A stretch of 64,000 nt of DNA from Pandoraea apista (GTDB taxonomy: Bacteria > Pseudomonadota > Gammaproteobacteria > Burkholderiales > Burkholderiaceae): positions 3,348,001-3,412,000 of the forward strand of contig NZ_CP013481.2 of NCBI RefSeq assembly GCF_001465595.2, read 5' to 3'. The stretch's first letter is position 1, and the number at the start of each line of letters is the position of its first letter. Shown here one piece after another: positions 1 to 9,323 of the stretch. A program made the position numbers and the translations under genes. Below the pieces are notes generated by a model. It was not told where the DNA came from, searched no databases, and saw nothing but the letters and a program-made list of their open reading frames with translations.

Positions 1-1862
1 CGTACGGCTTCGCGAGTGCGGCACGCATTTACTTCGGCAAAGACCTGAAGGACATTACCCTCGGCGAAGCGGCGATGCTTGCCGGGCTGCCCAAGGCGCC
101 ATCGGCCTACAACCCGATCGTCAATCCGAAACGCGCGAAGATCCGGCAGGAATACATCCTCAAGCGCATGCTCGATCTCGGCTACATCTCGCGCAATCAA
201 TATGAAGACGCCCTCCACGAGCCGATTCGCACGCGCACGTCCGGCAACGAGTACAACGTGCACGCCGAGTACGTCGCAGAAATGGTGCGTCAGGCCGTGT
301 ATGACGAATACAAGGACGACACCTACACGCGCGGCCTGACCGTGATCACGACGCTCGACTCGAAGAAGCAGCAAGCCGCGTACGAAGCCGTGCGCATGGG
401 CGTGCTCGACTACGAGCGCCGTCATGCTTACCGTGGCCCGGAAGGCTTCGTGGATCTGCCCGCCGCAATGCCCGATCGTCAGCAACTGATCGAAGACACA
501 CTGCTCGAGCATCCTGACAATGGCGACCTCATCGCCGCTGTCGTGGTGGCCGCCAGTTCGTCGCAGGTCACAGCAATTCCGCTCTCGGGAGACGCCGTGA
601 CCGTCAACGGCGACGGCATCGGCTTTGCGGCATCGGCGCTCTCGGCGAAGGCCAGCGAAAAGGTGCGCATCCGTCCGGGTTCGATCATTCGTGTGATGAA
701 GGACCCGCGCGGCAAGTGGCGCATTGTTCAGTTGCCTGAAGTTCAGGGCTCGCTCGTCTCGCTGTCGCCCGACGACGGCGCCATTCGCGCGCTGGTCGGG
801 GGCTTCGACTTCAACCAGAGCAAGTTCAATCGCGCAACGCAGGCGTGGCGTCAGCCGGGCTCGACCTTCAAGCCCGTGGTCTACTCGGCCGCGATCGAGA
901 AAGGTGTGAGCCCCGCGACAATGGTGCTCGACGGCCCGCTCAATCTGCCGCCCGCCCAGACCGGCGGACAAGCGTGGGATCCGCACGACGACGACGCCTT
1001 CAGCGGCCCGATGACCGTGCGCGAAGGTCTGCAACGCTCGAAGAACCTCGTGGCAATCCGTCTGCTGCAATTTGCGGGCACACAGTACACCCAGGACTAC
1101 GCCACCCGCTTCGGTTTCGATGCCGACAAAGTACCGCCGTACTTGCCGATGGCGCTGGGTGCCGGGCAGACCACACCGCTGCAACTGGCTGGCGCTTACG
1201 CGGTGTTCGCCAACGGTGGGTATCGCGTGGCGCCGTATCTGATCAGCGAAATTCGCGACGCACGCGGCAATGTGTTGAACAAAGCCACGCCAGTGGTCGC
1301 AGGCGTGAACGCTGCCCGCGCCATCTCTGCGCCGAACGCGTTCATCATGAACAGCCTGTTGCAGACGGTGGCGCAACGCGGCACCGGCTCGGGCACGAAC
1401 GTACTCAAGCGCACCGATCTGGCGGGCAAGACTGGCACGACCAACGACGCGCTCGACGGCTGGTTCGCGGGTTACCAGCACTCGCTGGTCGCCGTGGCGT
1501 GGCTCGGCTTTGACCAGCCGAAGACGCTGGGCAGCCGTGAATTCGGCGCACAACTGGCGTTGCCGGTATGGACGAAGTACATGGGCGTGGCGCTCAATGG
1601 CGTGCCGCAGCAGCAAATGGCGATGCCTGAGGGCGTCAGCGTCGTGAACGGCGAGCTTTACGAGACCGACAAGCTGCCGGGCAACGGGTTTGTCGCGAGC
1701 ATTGGTATCGACGACAACAGCGGCGGCTTCTCGCTGCCGTTCTTAGGTAACAATTCGCCCTCGCCCGCCGCCCCGCCGCCGGCGGCCGGTCAGCCCCCGT
1801 CGCCGGGCGGTGTCGACGCCAGCGAGAAAGCACGCATTCTCGATATGTTCAAGCACCCCTGA
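1..1862 (+). CDS. mrcA: Penicillin-binding protein 1A, C-terminal part (5' end outside window)
   Basis: The open frame begins at base 3 without a start codon, so the gene is cut by the window edge; 619 residues are visible. The first residues (YGFASAARIYFGK, then LGEAAMLAGLPKAP) are the end of a family-51 glycosyltransferase domain. An OB-like insert follows, then a class A transpeptidase domain with all three active-site motifs: STFK (from about base 861), SKN (about 1038) and KTGT (about 1428). The tail is proline- and glycine-rich. The enzyme polymerises and cross-links peptidoglycan in the periplasm while anchored in the inner membrane. In betaproteobacteria mrcA often lies beside pilM-Q, which would be off-window to the left. 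Identification is firm. Confidence 0.96.
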   Translation, partial: YGFASAARIYFGKDLKDITLGEAAMLAGLPKAPSAYNPIVNPKRAKIRQEYILKRMLDLGYISRNQYEDALHEPIRTRTSGNEYNVHAEYVAEMVRQAVYDEYKDDTYTRGLTVITTLDSKKQQAAYEAVRMGVLDYERRHAYRGPEGFVDLPAAMPDRQQLIEDTLLEHPDNGDLIAAVVVAASSSQVTAIPLSGDAVTVNGDGIGFAASALSAKASEKVRIRPGSIIRVMKDPRGKWRIVQLPEVQGSLVSLSPDDGAIRALVGGFDFNQSKFNRATQAWRQPGSTFKPVVYSAAIEKGVSPATMVLDGPLNLPPAQTGGQAWDPHDDDAFSGPMTVREGLQRSKNLVAIRLLQFAGTQYTQDYATRFGFDADKVPPYLPMALGAGQTTPLQLAGAYAVFANGGYRVAPYLISEIRDARGNVLNKATPVVAGVNAARAISAPNAFIMNSLLQTVAQRGTGSGTNVLKRTDLAGKTGTTNDALDGWFAGYQHSLVAVAWLGFDQPKTLGSREFGAQLALPVWTKYMGVALNGVPQQQMAMPEGVSVVNGELYETDKLPGNGFVASIGIDDNSGGFSLPFLGNNSPSPAAPPPAAGQPPSPGGVDASEKARILDMFKHP

Positions 1863-1936
1863 GCGCCGGTTCGACGTCTGCAAGCGCAAGTTGACAGACG
1901 TTCGCCGAATCGCCCCGCCCCGGCGCCTCATACGCG

Positions 1937-1964
1937 CGGCCACCCGACCGGTGGCCGTTTTTTT
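1937..1964 (+). terminator. Rho-independent terminator of mrcA
   Basis: An 8-bp GC-rich stem (CGGCCACC/GGTGGCCG) with a 5-base loop is followed by seven T residues, 75 bases after the mrcA stop. Confidence 0.85.
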
Positions 1965-2108
1965 GCATCGGCCCACTCACAAGCGCGCCCTATCCGTTAG
2001 CCGGCGAGTGGGCCAGCAAGCGCAAGAATGTACAAGCGCGCGGCCCGGTGCAAACGCTATCCTTCCAGCCATCATCTTCCACCACTCACTCTCAGGAAAA
2101 CCTTCACC

Positions 2109-2921
2109 ATGCCGGTTTCGTCCCGAGCGACCAGTTTTGTCGCAGGTGCCCGCGATACCTTGCCGATGATCGTCGGCGCGGCCCCGTTCGGCCTGATCTT
2201 CGGCGCGCTGGTCGCCACCACACCGCTGGCCACGTGGCATGGCCAGCTCATGTCGCTCACGGTTTTCGCCGGGTCCAGTCAGTTCATTGCAGCGGGGCTC
2301 TTTGCAACCGGCGTGGGTTACATCGTACTGTGGGCCACGACGTTGATCGTCAACCTGCGTCACATGTTGTATGCCGCGAACCTTCTGCCTCACGTGCGGC
2401 ACCTGAATCTTCGCTGGCGCACAGTGCTGGGGTTCCTGTTGACGGACGAGACCTTTGCGGTAACCAGCAGCCATTTCCACCGGCAGCCGAACGATCCCAT
2501 GGGTCATTGGTATTTCCTTGGCTCGGGTCTGTCGATGTACCTCAACTGGCAGGTGTGGACGCTTGCCGGTCTGTTATTCGGCGCCGCCTTCCCGCGCTTG
2601 CAGACGCTCGGTCTCGACTTCGCGATGGTCGCCACGTTCATCGCGATCATCGTGCCGCAGATGGCACGCATGCCCTGGGCCATTGCAACGGTCGTCGCGG
2701 GGGCAAGCGCGTATCTGTGTCAGGGCTTGCCGTACAAGCTCGGCTTGCTCGTGGCCGTCTCGCTCGGCATTGCCGCCGGCATGCTGGCGTTGCACGCGAA
2801 GCGTCGCAATGGCGGGCAGGCGTCGCGCGCCGGCACGCGCGACGACGGCCATGGCGCCAGCACACCGGACGACCGGACGGCTCTGCGCTCGCAGGAAACG
2901 TCTGCCGGAGGTGCACAATGA
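2109..2921 (+). CDS. azlC: AzlC-family branched-chain amino acid exporter, large subunit
   Basis: A 270-residue hydrophobic protein. The opening (ARDTLPMIVGAAPFGLIFGAL) and the segments SLTVFAGSSQFIA and TLIVNLRHMLYAANL are typical of AzlC. It pairs with AzlD to export branched-chain amino acids and analogues across the inner membrane. I placed the start at the ATG at 2109, behind an AGGAAA-like ribosome site; an in-frame start 81 bases upstream would add a non-conserved, basic N-terminus. The C-terminal tail is hydrophilic and low-complexity. The stop overlaps the azlD start (ATGA), so the two are translationally coupled. Confidence 0.93.
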   Translation: MPVSSRATSFVAGARDTLPMIVGAAPFGLIFGALVATTPLATWHGQLMSLTVFAGSSQFIAAGLFATGVGYIVLWATTLIVNLRHMLYAANLLPHVRHLNLRWRTVLGFLLTDETFAVTSSHFHRQPNDPMGHWYFLGSGLSMYLNWQVWTLAGLLFGAAFPRLQTLGLDFAMVATFIAIIVPQMARMPWAIATVVAGASAYLCQGLPYKLGLLVAVSLGIAAGMLALHAKRRNGGQASRAGTRDDGHGASTPDDRTALRSQETSAGGAQ

Positions 2922-3241
2922 ACTACGTGCTGGCGATTCTCGGTATGGCGACGGTGACGTTCGCCGTCAAAGCGGGCATTTTCGTGCTCGGCGACCGCGT
3001 GCGTTTTCCCGAATGGCTGCGCGAAGCGCTCTCGTTCGTCCCCGTCACCGTGCTCACGGCGATCATCGTGCCGATGACGCTGGCGCCGCACGGCAATGGG
3101 CTCGAACTCACGTGGCGCAACCCGCAACTCGTGGCGGCACTGGTGGCGATTGCGGTGTGTGCGGCGACGCGTCACCAGTTGCTGACCATTGGCGCGGGGC
3201 TCGCTGTGTTCTTTACATGGCAGTTGGGCGTGTTGGGATGA
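2918..3241 (+). CDS. azlD: AzlD-family branched-chain amino acid exporter, small subunit
   Basis: A 107-residue protein with about four membrane segments and the AzlD pattern FPEWLREALSFVPVTVLTAII near the N-terminal third. Its ATG overlaps the azlC stop by four bases. The small subunit is needed with AzlC for export; both should sit in the inner membrane. A bidirectional terminator follows 33 bases after the stop, so azlCD is a self-contained two-gene unit. Confidence 0.92.
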   Translation: MNYVLAILGMATVTFAVKAGIFVLGDRVRFPEWLREALSFVPVTVLTAIIVPMTLAPHGNGLELTWRNPQLVAALVAIAVCAATRHQLLTIGAGLAVFFTWQLGVLG

Positions 3242-3274
3242 CACCACGGGGTGCGCCTCGCTCGCATCGCCCCC

Positions 3275-3308
3275 ATGAAAAAAGCGCCCCGAGAGGCGCT
3301 TTTTTCAT
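3275..3308. terminator. Bidirectional terminator between azlD and gshA
   Basis: A perfect 14-bp inverted repeat (ATGAAAAAAGCGCC / GGCGCTTTTTTCAT) with a 6-base loop carries A6 and T6 tracts, so it can terminate azlCD rightwards and gshA leftwards. Confidence 0.92.
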
Positions 3309-3327
3309 GGCGAGGCAAAACCGTGCG

Positions 3328-4980
3328 TCAGACGGACACGGTACCTAGCGTGCCTGCACGGTAGGCCGCAACGAATGCATCGAAGTCTCCGACCTGCGTG
3401 CGCTCAAGTTCAGCCTGCGTCTCGAGCGACTTGCGGGCCAGCGTCTCGAAGTGCTCGATCACGCTGGCGTCGAGCGGTGTGTCGCGCAGCGTCTGTGCAT
3501 GACGCTTGCTTTGCGCGAGCGCGAACGCCTGGAACGCACCGCCCTTTGTGCCGCGCAGCGGCTCAAGCGCGGCCATGACACGGGCAGACGGTGTGAGCGA
3601 CACGTCTTGCACCTTCGCGCGTTGCAGCGACATCGTGTGCGCGTAGTGCGCCCCGCCTCGCTGTGCGTCGAACGCGGCGGCCGTGCGATCAATGAGATCG
3701 AGAAGTTCTTCGGCCCAGTCGAACAGCGTGATCGCTTCACCGCCACGATGCAGTACAAGACCCGGCTTGCGGCCTTCCTTGACGACGTGAGCGAAGTTGT
3801 CGCGGTTCTCCATGTTCTCGGCGTTCGAGCACGACGGACTGTCTTCGAACGCGCAGAACAGCAGAAAGGCGTCGATGAAGCGAGCCGTATCGACGTCGAT
3901 ACCCGCCGGCTGAAACGGGTCGATATCGATGCAGCGAACTTCGACGTACTGCACGCCGCGGCGCGCGAGCGCCTGTACCGGGCGTTCGCCACTGTAAGTC
4001 ACGCGCTTGGGACGAATGGTGGCGTAGAACTCGTTCTCGATTTGCAGCAGATTGGTCGAGAGTTGAATCCACTCGCCGTCGCGCTTGGTACCAAGCGCTT
4101 CGTAAGCAGGATGCGGCTGGCTTACAGCTTGCGTGAGTGCATCGATATAGCTGGGCAGGCAGTCGTAGCACGGCGAGACTTCGGACTGCGCACTGTTCTG
4201 ATAACCCAGATCGCTCATGCGCAGGCTGGTCGCATACGGCAGGCCGAGCGTGCCTTCGTCGAACGATTCGAGACCATGCTGGCGGCCGCGCAGGAACTCG
4301 GCGTGCAGCACCGGCGACGCACCGAACAGGTACATCAGCAGCCAGCTATAGCGGCGGAAATTGCGGATGAGCGCAACGTAGCGAGCCGATTGATAGTCGC
4401 GCGCGGAGTCCTTGGCGCCTTCGCTTTCCCGCAACAGTTCCCACACCCGCTCGGCCAGCGAGAAGTTGTAGTGAATACCGGCAATGCACTGCATTGGCTT
4501 GCCGTAACGCAGCGCGAGGCCCCGGCGATAGACATGCTTGAGCATGCCAATGTGCGACTTGCCGTAGTCGGCGATCGGAATCACCTCCTCCGGGGGCAAT
4601 GCCGGCGGCATCGAGTCGCTCCACAGCAACTCGGTGCCGAGCTTGCGATAGGCGAACCGATGGATTTCGTCCAGCCGTGCGATCACGTCGGCGGCGTCGC
4701 GCTGCGGCGGCGTGATGAACTCGAGCAGCGCTTCGGAGTAATCCGTCGTGATCTCTTCGTTGGTCAGGGCTGAGCCGAGCGCACGCGGATGCGGTGTCAG
4801 GGCAAGTGCCCCGTTGTCTTCGACGCGCAGGGTTTCACGTTCAATGCCGGACAGGCCCTCACCGAGCAGGGCACGGTGTGCCGGCTGCATGATGAGTGCC
4901 AGACGCCGGTCAAGCAACGAGTGCGCATCGTGCTGCCCGGTGCGAGCGGTGTGTTCGTGTTGACGATTCTGGTTTTCCAA
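3328..4980 (-). CDS. gshA: Glutamate--cysteine ligase (gamma-glutamylcysteine synthetase)
   Basis: A 550-residue protein that catalyses ATP-dependent ligation of glutamate and cysteine, the first step of glutathione synthesis, in the cytosol. The N-terminal block GIERETLRV...[28 protein letters not shown] is diagnostic of the enterobacterial-type GshA, and the length is close to the 518 residues of E. coli. The start is probably the TTG at 4980, with GAGG eight bases upstream; the next in-frame ATG (4890) lacks a ribosome site but would give a length nearer to E. coli. gshB is not adjacent, so the gene stands alone. Confidence 0.96.
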   Translation of the reverse strand: MENQNRQHEHTARTGQHDAHSLLDRRLALIMQPAHRALLGEGLSGIERETLRVEDNGALALTPHPRALGSALTNEEITTDYSEALLEFITPPQRDAADVIARLDEIHRFAYRKLGTELLWSDSMPPALPPEEVIPIADYGKSHIGMLKHVYRRGLALRYGKPMQCIAGIHYNFSLAERVWELLRESEGAKDSARDYQSARYVALIRNFRRYSWLLMYLFGASPVLHAEFLRGRQHGLESFDEGTLGLPYATSLRMSDLGYQNSAQSEVSPCYDCLPSYIDALTQAVSQPHPAYEALGTKRDGEWIQLSTNLLQIENEFYATIRPKRVTYSGERPVQALARRGVQYVEVRCIDIDPFQPAGIDVDTARFIDAFLLFCAFEDSPSCSNAENMENRDNFAHVVKEGRKPGLVLHRGGEAITLFDWAEELLDLIDRTAAAFDAQRGGAHYAHTMSLQRAKVQDVSLTPSARVMAALEPLRGTKGGAFQAFALAQSKRHAQTLRDTPLDASVIEHFETLARKSLETQAELERTQVGDFDAFVAAYRAGTLGTVSV

Positions 4981-5462
4981 CTTCCATCCCTCTGGACTGG
5001 CGCAATGCTATGGCATGGCTTTCGTCGCCGATCCCCGCCACGGCGCAAGGTCGTGGCCGATGCGGATTCGGCGGCGTACGGGGGTCTACGGAGTGCCGAC
5101 GGCAAGCGGCATGCCCCCGGAGCCGGAACTCCGGAGGCCACGCTCGATGCGCGGCACGGCGCGAATTTGGCCTGAGCATAACTGAAAACGCCAAAGCGCG
5201 TCGGACGCCACTTCAATCCATTGCATCGCCCGATATGGCGGATGACTGTCATCAATTGAGCGAGGAACGGGCCCGAATGGCCGATGAATGGCGATCATCG
5301 ACACACCGGCGCATCGAGCCCCCGCCGCCGCCTGACCGGTGCCGGCGCGAGGCGCTACCGGACGCGTCGCCGCATACCGCCAGCACAGCCTCAGCGTCTG
5401 CCTGAGTCCGCCTGCGTAAAAGCCGCATTGGCGGCCCGGCATCGCGCGTCGATACTGGCGCC
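4981..5462. other. Divergent intergenic region between gshA and the TauE gene
   Basis: 482 bases without a convincing gene. Short open frames on both strands are arginine- and alanine-rich and look like GC-driven noise. The region must hold the promoters of gshA (leftward) and the TauE/SafE gene (rightward), but I could not pick clear -35/-10 pairs. Confidence 0.5.
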
Positions 5463-6236
5463 ATGATGAATACTCAACACCTGAACGATCTCATTCCCCT
5501 GCTATCGCTGGGGCTCGCGACCTTCCTGCTCGCCGGATTCGTCAAGGGCGTGATTGGGCTGGGCCTGCCGACGGTGGCCGTGGGACTGCTGGGTCTGGCC
5601 ATGCCAACCGCAGAAGCCGCGGCGTTGCTTATCGTACCGTCGCTCGTCACCAATGTCTGGCAGCTCCTGGCGGGCCCGCGTTTTGCCGAACTCGCGAAGC
5701 GTTTGTGGCCGATGCTGATCGGTATCGGCATCGGGACATGGGCGGGTGGCGGATGGCTGGCCAACGGTGGCGATTTCGCCGGCATGGCGCTGGGTGTGGC
5801 GCTGCTCGCCTATGCGGCGCTGGGACTTGCGGCAGTGCGCCTGCATGTGCCGAAAAGCTGGCCCCGTGCCTGGGTGAGTGCACTGGGCGGTGCCATCGGT
5901 GTCGTTACCGGGCTGGTGACGGCGGCAACCGGTGTATTCGTCATTCCGGCGGTACCGTTTTTGCAAGCGCTCGATCTCGACAAGGACGATCTGGTGCAAG
6001 CGCTCGGTCTGTCGTTCACCGTCTCCACCATTGCGCTTGCCGCCGGTCTGGCGCGCGACGGTATTTTCCACGGCCATGCGATCGGTGTGTCACTGCTGGC
6101 GCTCGCGCCGGCGCTTGGCGGCATGTTCTTCGGGCAGTGGGTGCGAGGACGTGTCAGTGCGGTGGTGTTCCGTCGCTGCTTCTTTGTGGGGCTGGCAATG
6201 CTCGGCGCCGAGTTGGTAATTCAGCACATGCGGTGA
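5463..6236 (+). CDS. TauE/SafE-family sulfite or anion exporter permease
   Basis: A 257-residue integral membrane protein of about eight segments. The duplicated family signature is visible as GFVKGVIGLGLPTVAVGLL near the N-terminus and GAIGVVTGLVTAATGVFVIPAVPFL in the middle. The family exports sulfite, sulfoacetate or other small anions. The start is ambiguous because ATGATG at 5463/5466 has no clear ribosome site. It stands alone between gshA and an oppositely oriented CoA ligase, so the substrate cannot be inferred from context. Confidence 0.88.
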   Translation: MMNTQHLNDLIPLLSLGLATFLLAGFVKGVIGLGLPTVAVGLLGLAMPTAEAAALLIVPSLVTNVWQLLAGPRFAELAKRLWPMLIGIGIGTWAGGGWLANGGDFAGMALGVALLAYAALGLAAVRLHVPKSWPRAWVSALGGAIGVVTGLVTAATGVFVIPAVPFLQALDLDKDDLVQALGLSFTVSTIALAAGLARDGIFHGHAIGVSLLALAPALGGMFFGQWVRGRVSAVVFRRCFFVGLAMLGAELVIQHMR

Positions 6237-6351
6237 ATGCGCACGCGCGACGATGCCGGGACGGGCAGCCAGAGGGTCAGACGATGAGTCGGTGAGGCGG
6301 GCGCGCAATGGATGCCTCTCGCGCCTCTCGCGGGTCACCGCCGGATAGCTG

Positions 6352-8040
6352 TCACTTGAGATCAGCGAAATCGACGTCCCAGAACTCCATCTCACGACGG
6401 CCTTGCAGATCACGTCCCTCTTCCGTTCGACGTAGTTCGACGCGACGGATCTTGCCGGAGATCGTTTTCGGCAGATCGCAAAATTCGATGCGCCGGATAC
6501 GTTTGTAGGGTGCGAGGTGATCACGGCAGAAGCGCAGGATATCGAGTGCGAGGGCGGCGTCGGCGTGGAAGCCTGCGCGCAGGGTGATGAATGCCTTCGG
6601 CACGGCGAGCCGCACCGGATCGGGGCTCGGCACCACGCCGGCTTCGGCCACGGCCGGGTGTTTGATCAGTTCGCTTTCCAGCTCGAACGGACTGATGCGA
6701 TAGTCGGACGCCTTGAAGACATCGTCCGCGCGGCCGACATAGGTGAAGTAGCCGCGCTCGTCGCGCATGGCGACGTCCCCCGTGTGGTAGTAACCGTCGC
6801 GCATCGCCTCGGCGGTCTTCTCGCGGTCGTCTTCATAGCCCTGCATCAAACCGGTCGGCCGCGACGACAGAACCAGCGCGATCTCGCCTTCGTCTGCTTC
6901 ATTGCCGTTGTGATCGAGCAGCACCACGCGATACCCCGGCATGGGACGCCCCATCGCGCCCGGCTTCACCGGTTGTCCCGGGGAGTTGCCGATCTGGCAG
7001 CACGTTTCGGTCTGGCCGTAGCCATCGCGGATTGTGATCTTCCAGGCGCGTTTGACCTGATCGATCACTTCCGGGTTGAGCGGCTCGCCTGCACCGATCA
7101 GTTCACGGAATTTTACGGGGTGGCTTGCCAGATCTTCCTGAATCATCATGCGCCAGACGGTAGGCGGCGCACACAGCGTGGTGACACCGCAGCGCGCAGC
7201 CGTCTCTAGTGCGGCACGGGCGTCGAAGCGCGAAAAGTTGTAGATGAAGATGGTCGCACCCGCGTTCCACGGCGCGAAGAAGCAGCTCCAGGCGTGCTTC
7301 GCCCATCCCGGCGAACTGATGTTCCAGTGAATGTCGCCCGGTTGGAGGCCGAGCCAGTACATGGTGGCGAGATGGCCGACGGGATAGCTTTGATGTGAGT
7401 GCAGCACGAGCTTTGGGCGCGACGTGGTGCCGGAGGTGAAGTACAGCAGCAGCGGATCGGTCGCGAGCGTGGTGCCGTCAGGCGTGAATTGATCCGAGGC
7501 GCGATAGGCCGAAGCGAGCGACGTCCAGCCGCCGGGCGGGTTGTCGCCGACGGCGATGCGGCCGTAGTCGCCGGCCAGGTTGGCGAACTTGAGAGCATCG
7601 CGCGCGGTAGTAACCACATGGCGTACTCGCCCGCGTTCGAGCCGGTCGACGAGGTCGTTTGCAGCGAGCAGGGTCGTTGCCGGAATCATGACGGCGCCGA
7701 GCTTCATGCAGGCGAGCATGAGATCCCAGAGTTCAACCTGATTGGGCAGCATGAGCAACACGCGGTCACCGCGCGACACGCCTTGTTCGCGCAGGAAATT
7801 GGCGACGCGATTCGAGCGGGCGGACATGTCGGCAAAGGACAGACGTATCTCGCGCCCGTCTTCCTCGACTACCCAGAGGGCGGGGTGATCGTTGCCTTGC
7901 GCCTGGGGGTCGAAAAAATCCAGCGCCCAGTTGAAGTGAGAGAGAACTGGCCAGCGAAAATCACGATACGCCACGTCGTAATGGGCGCGCTGCGCGAGAA
8001 GAAGATCGCGAGCGGCCTCGAACCCCAGGATTTGCGGCAT
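6352..8040 (-). CDS. Acyl-CoA synthetase (AMP-forming), medium-chain/ACSM-like
   Basis: A 562-residue ANL-superfamily enzyme that activates a carboxylic acid to its CoA thioester via an acyl-AMP. Visible motifs: the ATP-binding loop YFTSGTTSRPK, the ACSM-like segment SPGWAKHAWSCFFAPW, GYGQTET, the hinge region YHTGDVAMRDERGYFTYVGRADD, and the C-terminal catalytic lysine in PKTISGKIRR. The start is the ATG at 8040, preceded by GGAG at 7 bases; the frame stays open further upstream but runs into the divergent tRNA-Pro gene. The substrate (medium-chain, aromatic or propionate-like acid) cannot be fixed from sequence alone. Confidence 0.92.
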   Translation of the reverse strand: MPQILGFEAARDLLLAQRAHYDVAYRDFRWPVLSHFNWALDFFDPQAQGNDHPALWVVEEDGREIRLSFADMSARSNRVANFLREQGVSRGDRVLLMLPNQVELWDLMLACMKLGAVMIPATTLLAANDLVDRLERGRVRHVVTTARDALKFANLAGDYGRIAVGDNPPGGWTSLASAYRASDQFTPDGTTLATDPLLLYFTSGTTSRPKLVLHSHQSYPVGHLATMYWLGLQPGDIHWNISSPGWAKHAWSCFFAPWNAGATIFIYNFSRFDARAALETAARCGVTTLCAPPTVWRMMIQEDLASHPVKFRELIGAGEPLNPEVIDQVKRAWKITIRDGYGQTETCCQIGNSPGQPVKPGAMGRPMPGYRVVLLDHNGNEADEGEIALVLSSRPTGLMQGYEDDREKTAEAMRDGYYHTGDVAMRDERGYFTYVGRADDVFKASDYRISPFELESELIKHPAVAEAGVVPSPDPVRLAVPKAFITLRAGFHADAALALDILRFCRDHLAPYKRIRRIEFCDLPKTISGKIRRVELRRTEEGRDLQGRREMEFWDVDFADLK

Positions 8041-8229
8041 CGCTTGTCTCCGAGCCCCAACGGGCACCGATTTAGGCAGAATTCCATTATCGTGAGCGCC
8101 CTTGAATTCAACATCAGGAATAACCATCATGGGGTTTCGCGCGCCGCAGGCGCTGTACCGTCTGCGCATGATGCAAAAAAATATGCGTGCAACGCGCGCC
8201 GCCTCTTCCTTTTTCGCGCGAAGCTCTGC

Positions 8230-8235
8230 TATAAT
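8230..8235 (+). promoter_or_regulatory. Extended -10 promoter element of tRNA-Pro
   Basis: A perfect TATAAT preceded by TGC (extended -10) lies 43 bases before the mature tRNA 5' end. The -35 region (TTCCTTTTT area) is weak, as is common with extended -10 promoters. Confidence 0.7.
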
Positions 8236-8277
8236 CGCCTGCTTTCGAGCGATGCATCTAAATGACGCATTTCTCAC

Positions 8278-8353
<76 letters not shown>

Positions 8354-8360
8354 GAATTGA

Positions 8361-8396
8361 AAAACCCGCACAGTCTTTGGCTGTGCGGGTTTTTTC
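8361..8396 (+). terminator. Terminator of tRNA-Pro
   Basis: A 13-bp stem (AAAACCCGCACAG/CTGTGCGGGTTTT) with a 7-base loop ends in a run of six or more T, starting 8 bases after the CCA. Confidence 0.93.
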
Positions 8397-8469
8397 GTTG
8401 GCGTCAATCTGTTGATTCGTATAGCTTAATGTTAGGCGTTTGCCTAACATCGCTCGCGCGGACATGCAC

Positions 8470-8823
8470 TCACTCTGCCGTCTTTGGCGCCGGTCCAGCC
8501 GCCATTGTTTGAGCATCGGGCAGCGTCACGAACGACCTCGCCTCGTCAATCGACCGAGCACCAAGCCAGTCGTCATAGTCGGCAGGCTTGATGATCACCA
8601 CCAACCTCTTCTCACTCCCCGGCTTGTGGAAGCGCTTCATAAGCGGGTGGTGATCTGCGTTGAGCGTGAGCATCGTAAAAGAGAAACGCGGGCCGCCCGC
8701 GCCCTCCCACTCGCGCCATAGACCGGCAATCGCGAACGGCTCATCTGATGCCATGCCGATCGCCCAACGCACCGCCTTCCCCGTCTCGTAATCCGGCTCG
8801 AAGAAAATCTGTGTCGGGAAGTG
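8470..8823 (-). pseudogene. 3' remnant of an SOS response-associated peptidase (SRAP/YedK-HMCES) gene
   Basis: Reading leftwards, about 118 codons encode PTQIFFEPDYETGKAVRW, then FAIAGLWREW, LTLNADHHPLMKRFHKP and DYDDWLGARS, which match the C-terminal half of SRAP proteins and end at a natural C-terminus. The N-terminal half, including the catalytic Cys2 that forms the DNA-protein crosslink, is missing: an in-frame TAG lies about 15 bases upstream of the homologous part and no SRAP-like sequence continues in any frame. A GTG at 8772 could permit translation of a 100-residue stub, but without Cys2 it should be inactive. It lies in the debris field beside tRNA-Pro. Confidence 0.82.
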
Positions 8824-8892
8824 ATGGGCCGTCTATCTCGAGCGTCTTATCCATTGTCGCTGCGTCCACGCTGATCGTTTTGGGCACAATCG

Positions 8893-9098
8893 ACTGCGAA
8901 TCTTGCCATCCTCTGGCTCGGCCCGTTCGCAAACCTGCAGGGCTCCTTCATCACGATATCGGACGCACTGATTGGCACCTGCCTTGGCTACCTGTCCATA
9001 GGGATCCTGCACGTAGCCTACCGGCGATTGACTTGGCGAGAGGGCCTTGGTTCAGGAGATATAAATTGCTTGCCGCCGCCGGCGCATGGATCGGCTGG
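8893..9098 (+). pseudogene. Internal fragment of a type IV prepilin peptidase gene, frameshifted
   Basis: In one frame bases 8893-9060 encode NLAILWLGPFANLQGSF, SDALIGTCLGYLS, and LTWREGLGSGD, closely following the PilD/GspO segment around the catalytic GxGD motif. At about 9061 one base is missing, and the match continues in the next frame as KLLAAAGAWIGW. The CxxC domain and first aspartate upstream and the remaining membrane segments downstream are absent. It is therefore a decayed piece of a prepilin leader peptidase, presumably a paralogue of the functional pilD elsewhere. A 157-codon open frame that crosses it is accidental. Confidence 0.75.
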
Positions 9099-9323
9099 CG
9101 CCGGGGGGACAGTCTTTACTTCGACAGCGCCATGGGACACGTGTATCTGAGCGAACATGTGTCCGTGGGCGACGCGATCATCTGCGGCATTGACCGAAAT
9201 GTCCCGCACCCTGTGTTGTGAGTACCCTAGCGCAAACGCCATCCTGCCAGGGCTTAGCATCGCTACCTGCGTTCGGTGCTGGCGAGACCCGTCCCCAACG
9301 CGCCGACACTACACCGATCTCGA

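Noticed and set aside
3451..4773. 440-codon open frame on the plus strand opposite gshA
   Set aside because: Antisense shadow of gshA; high-GC codon bias keeps the opposite frame open, composition is Arg/Ala-rich and no domain is present.
8741..9221. Overlapping open frames of 63 and 157 codons on opposite strands in the tRNA-Pro debris region
   Set aside because: They cross the two gene fragments in the wrong frames and have no domain of their own.
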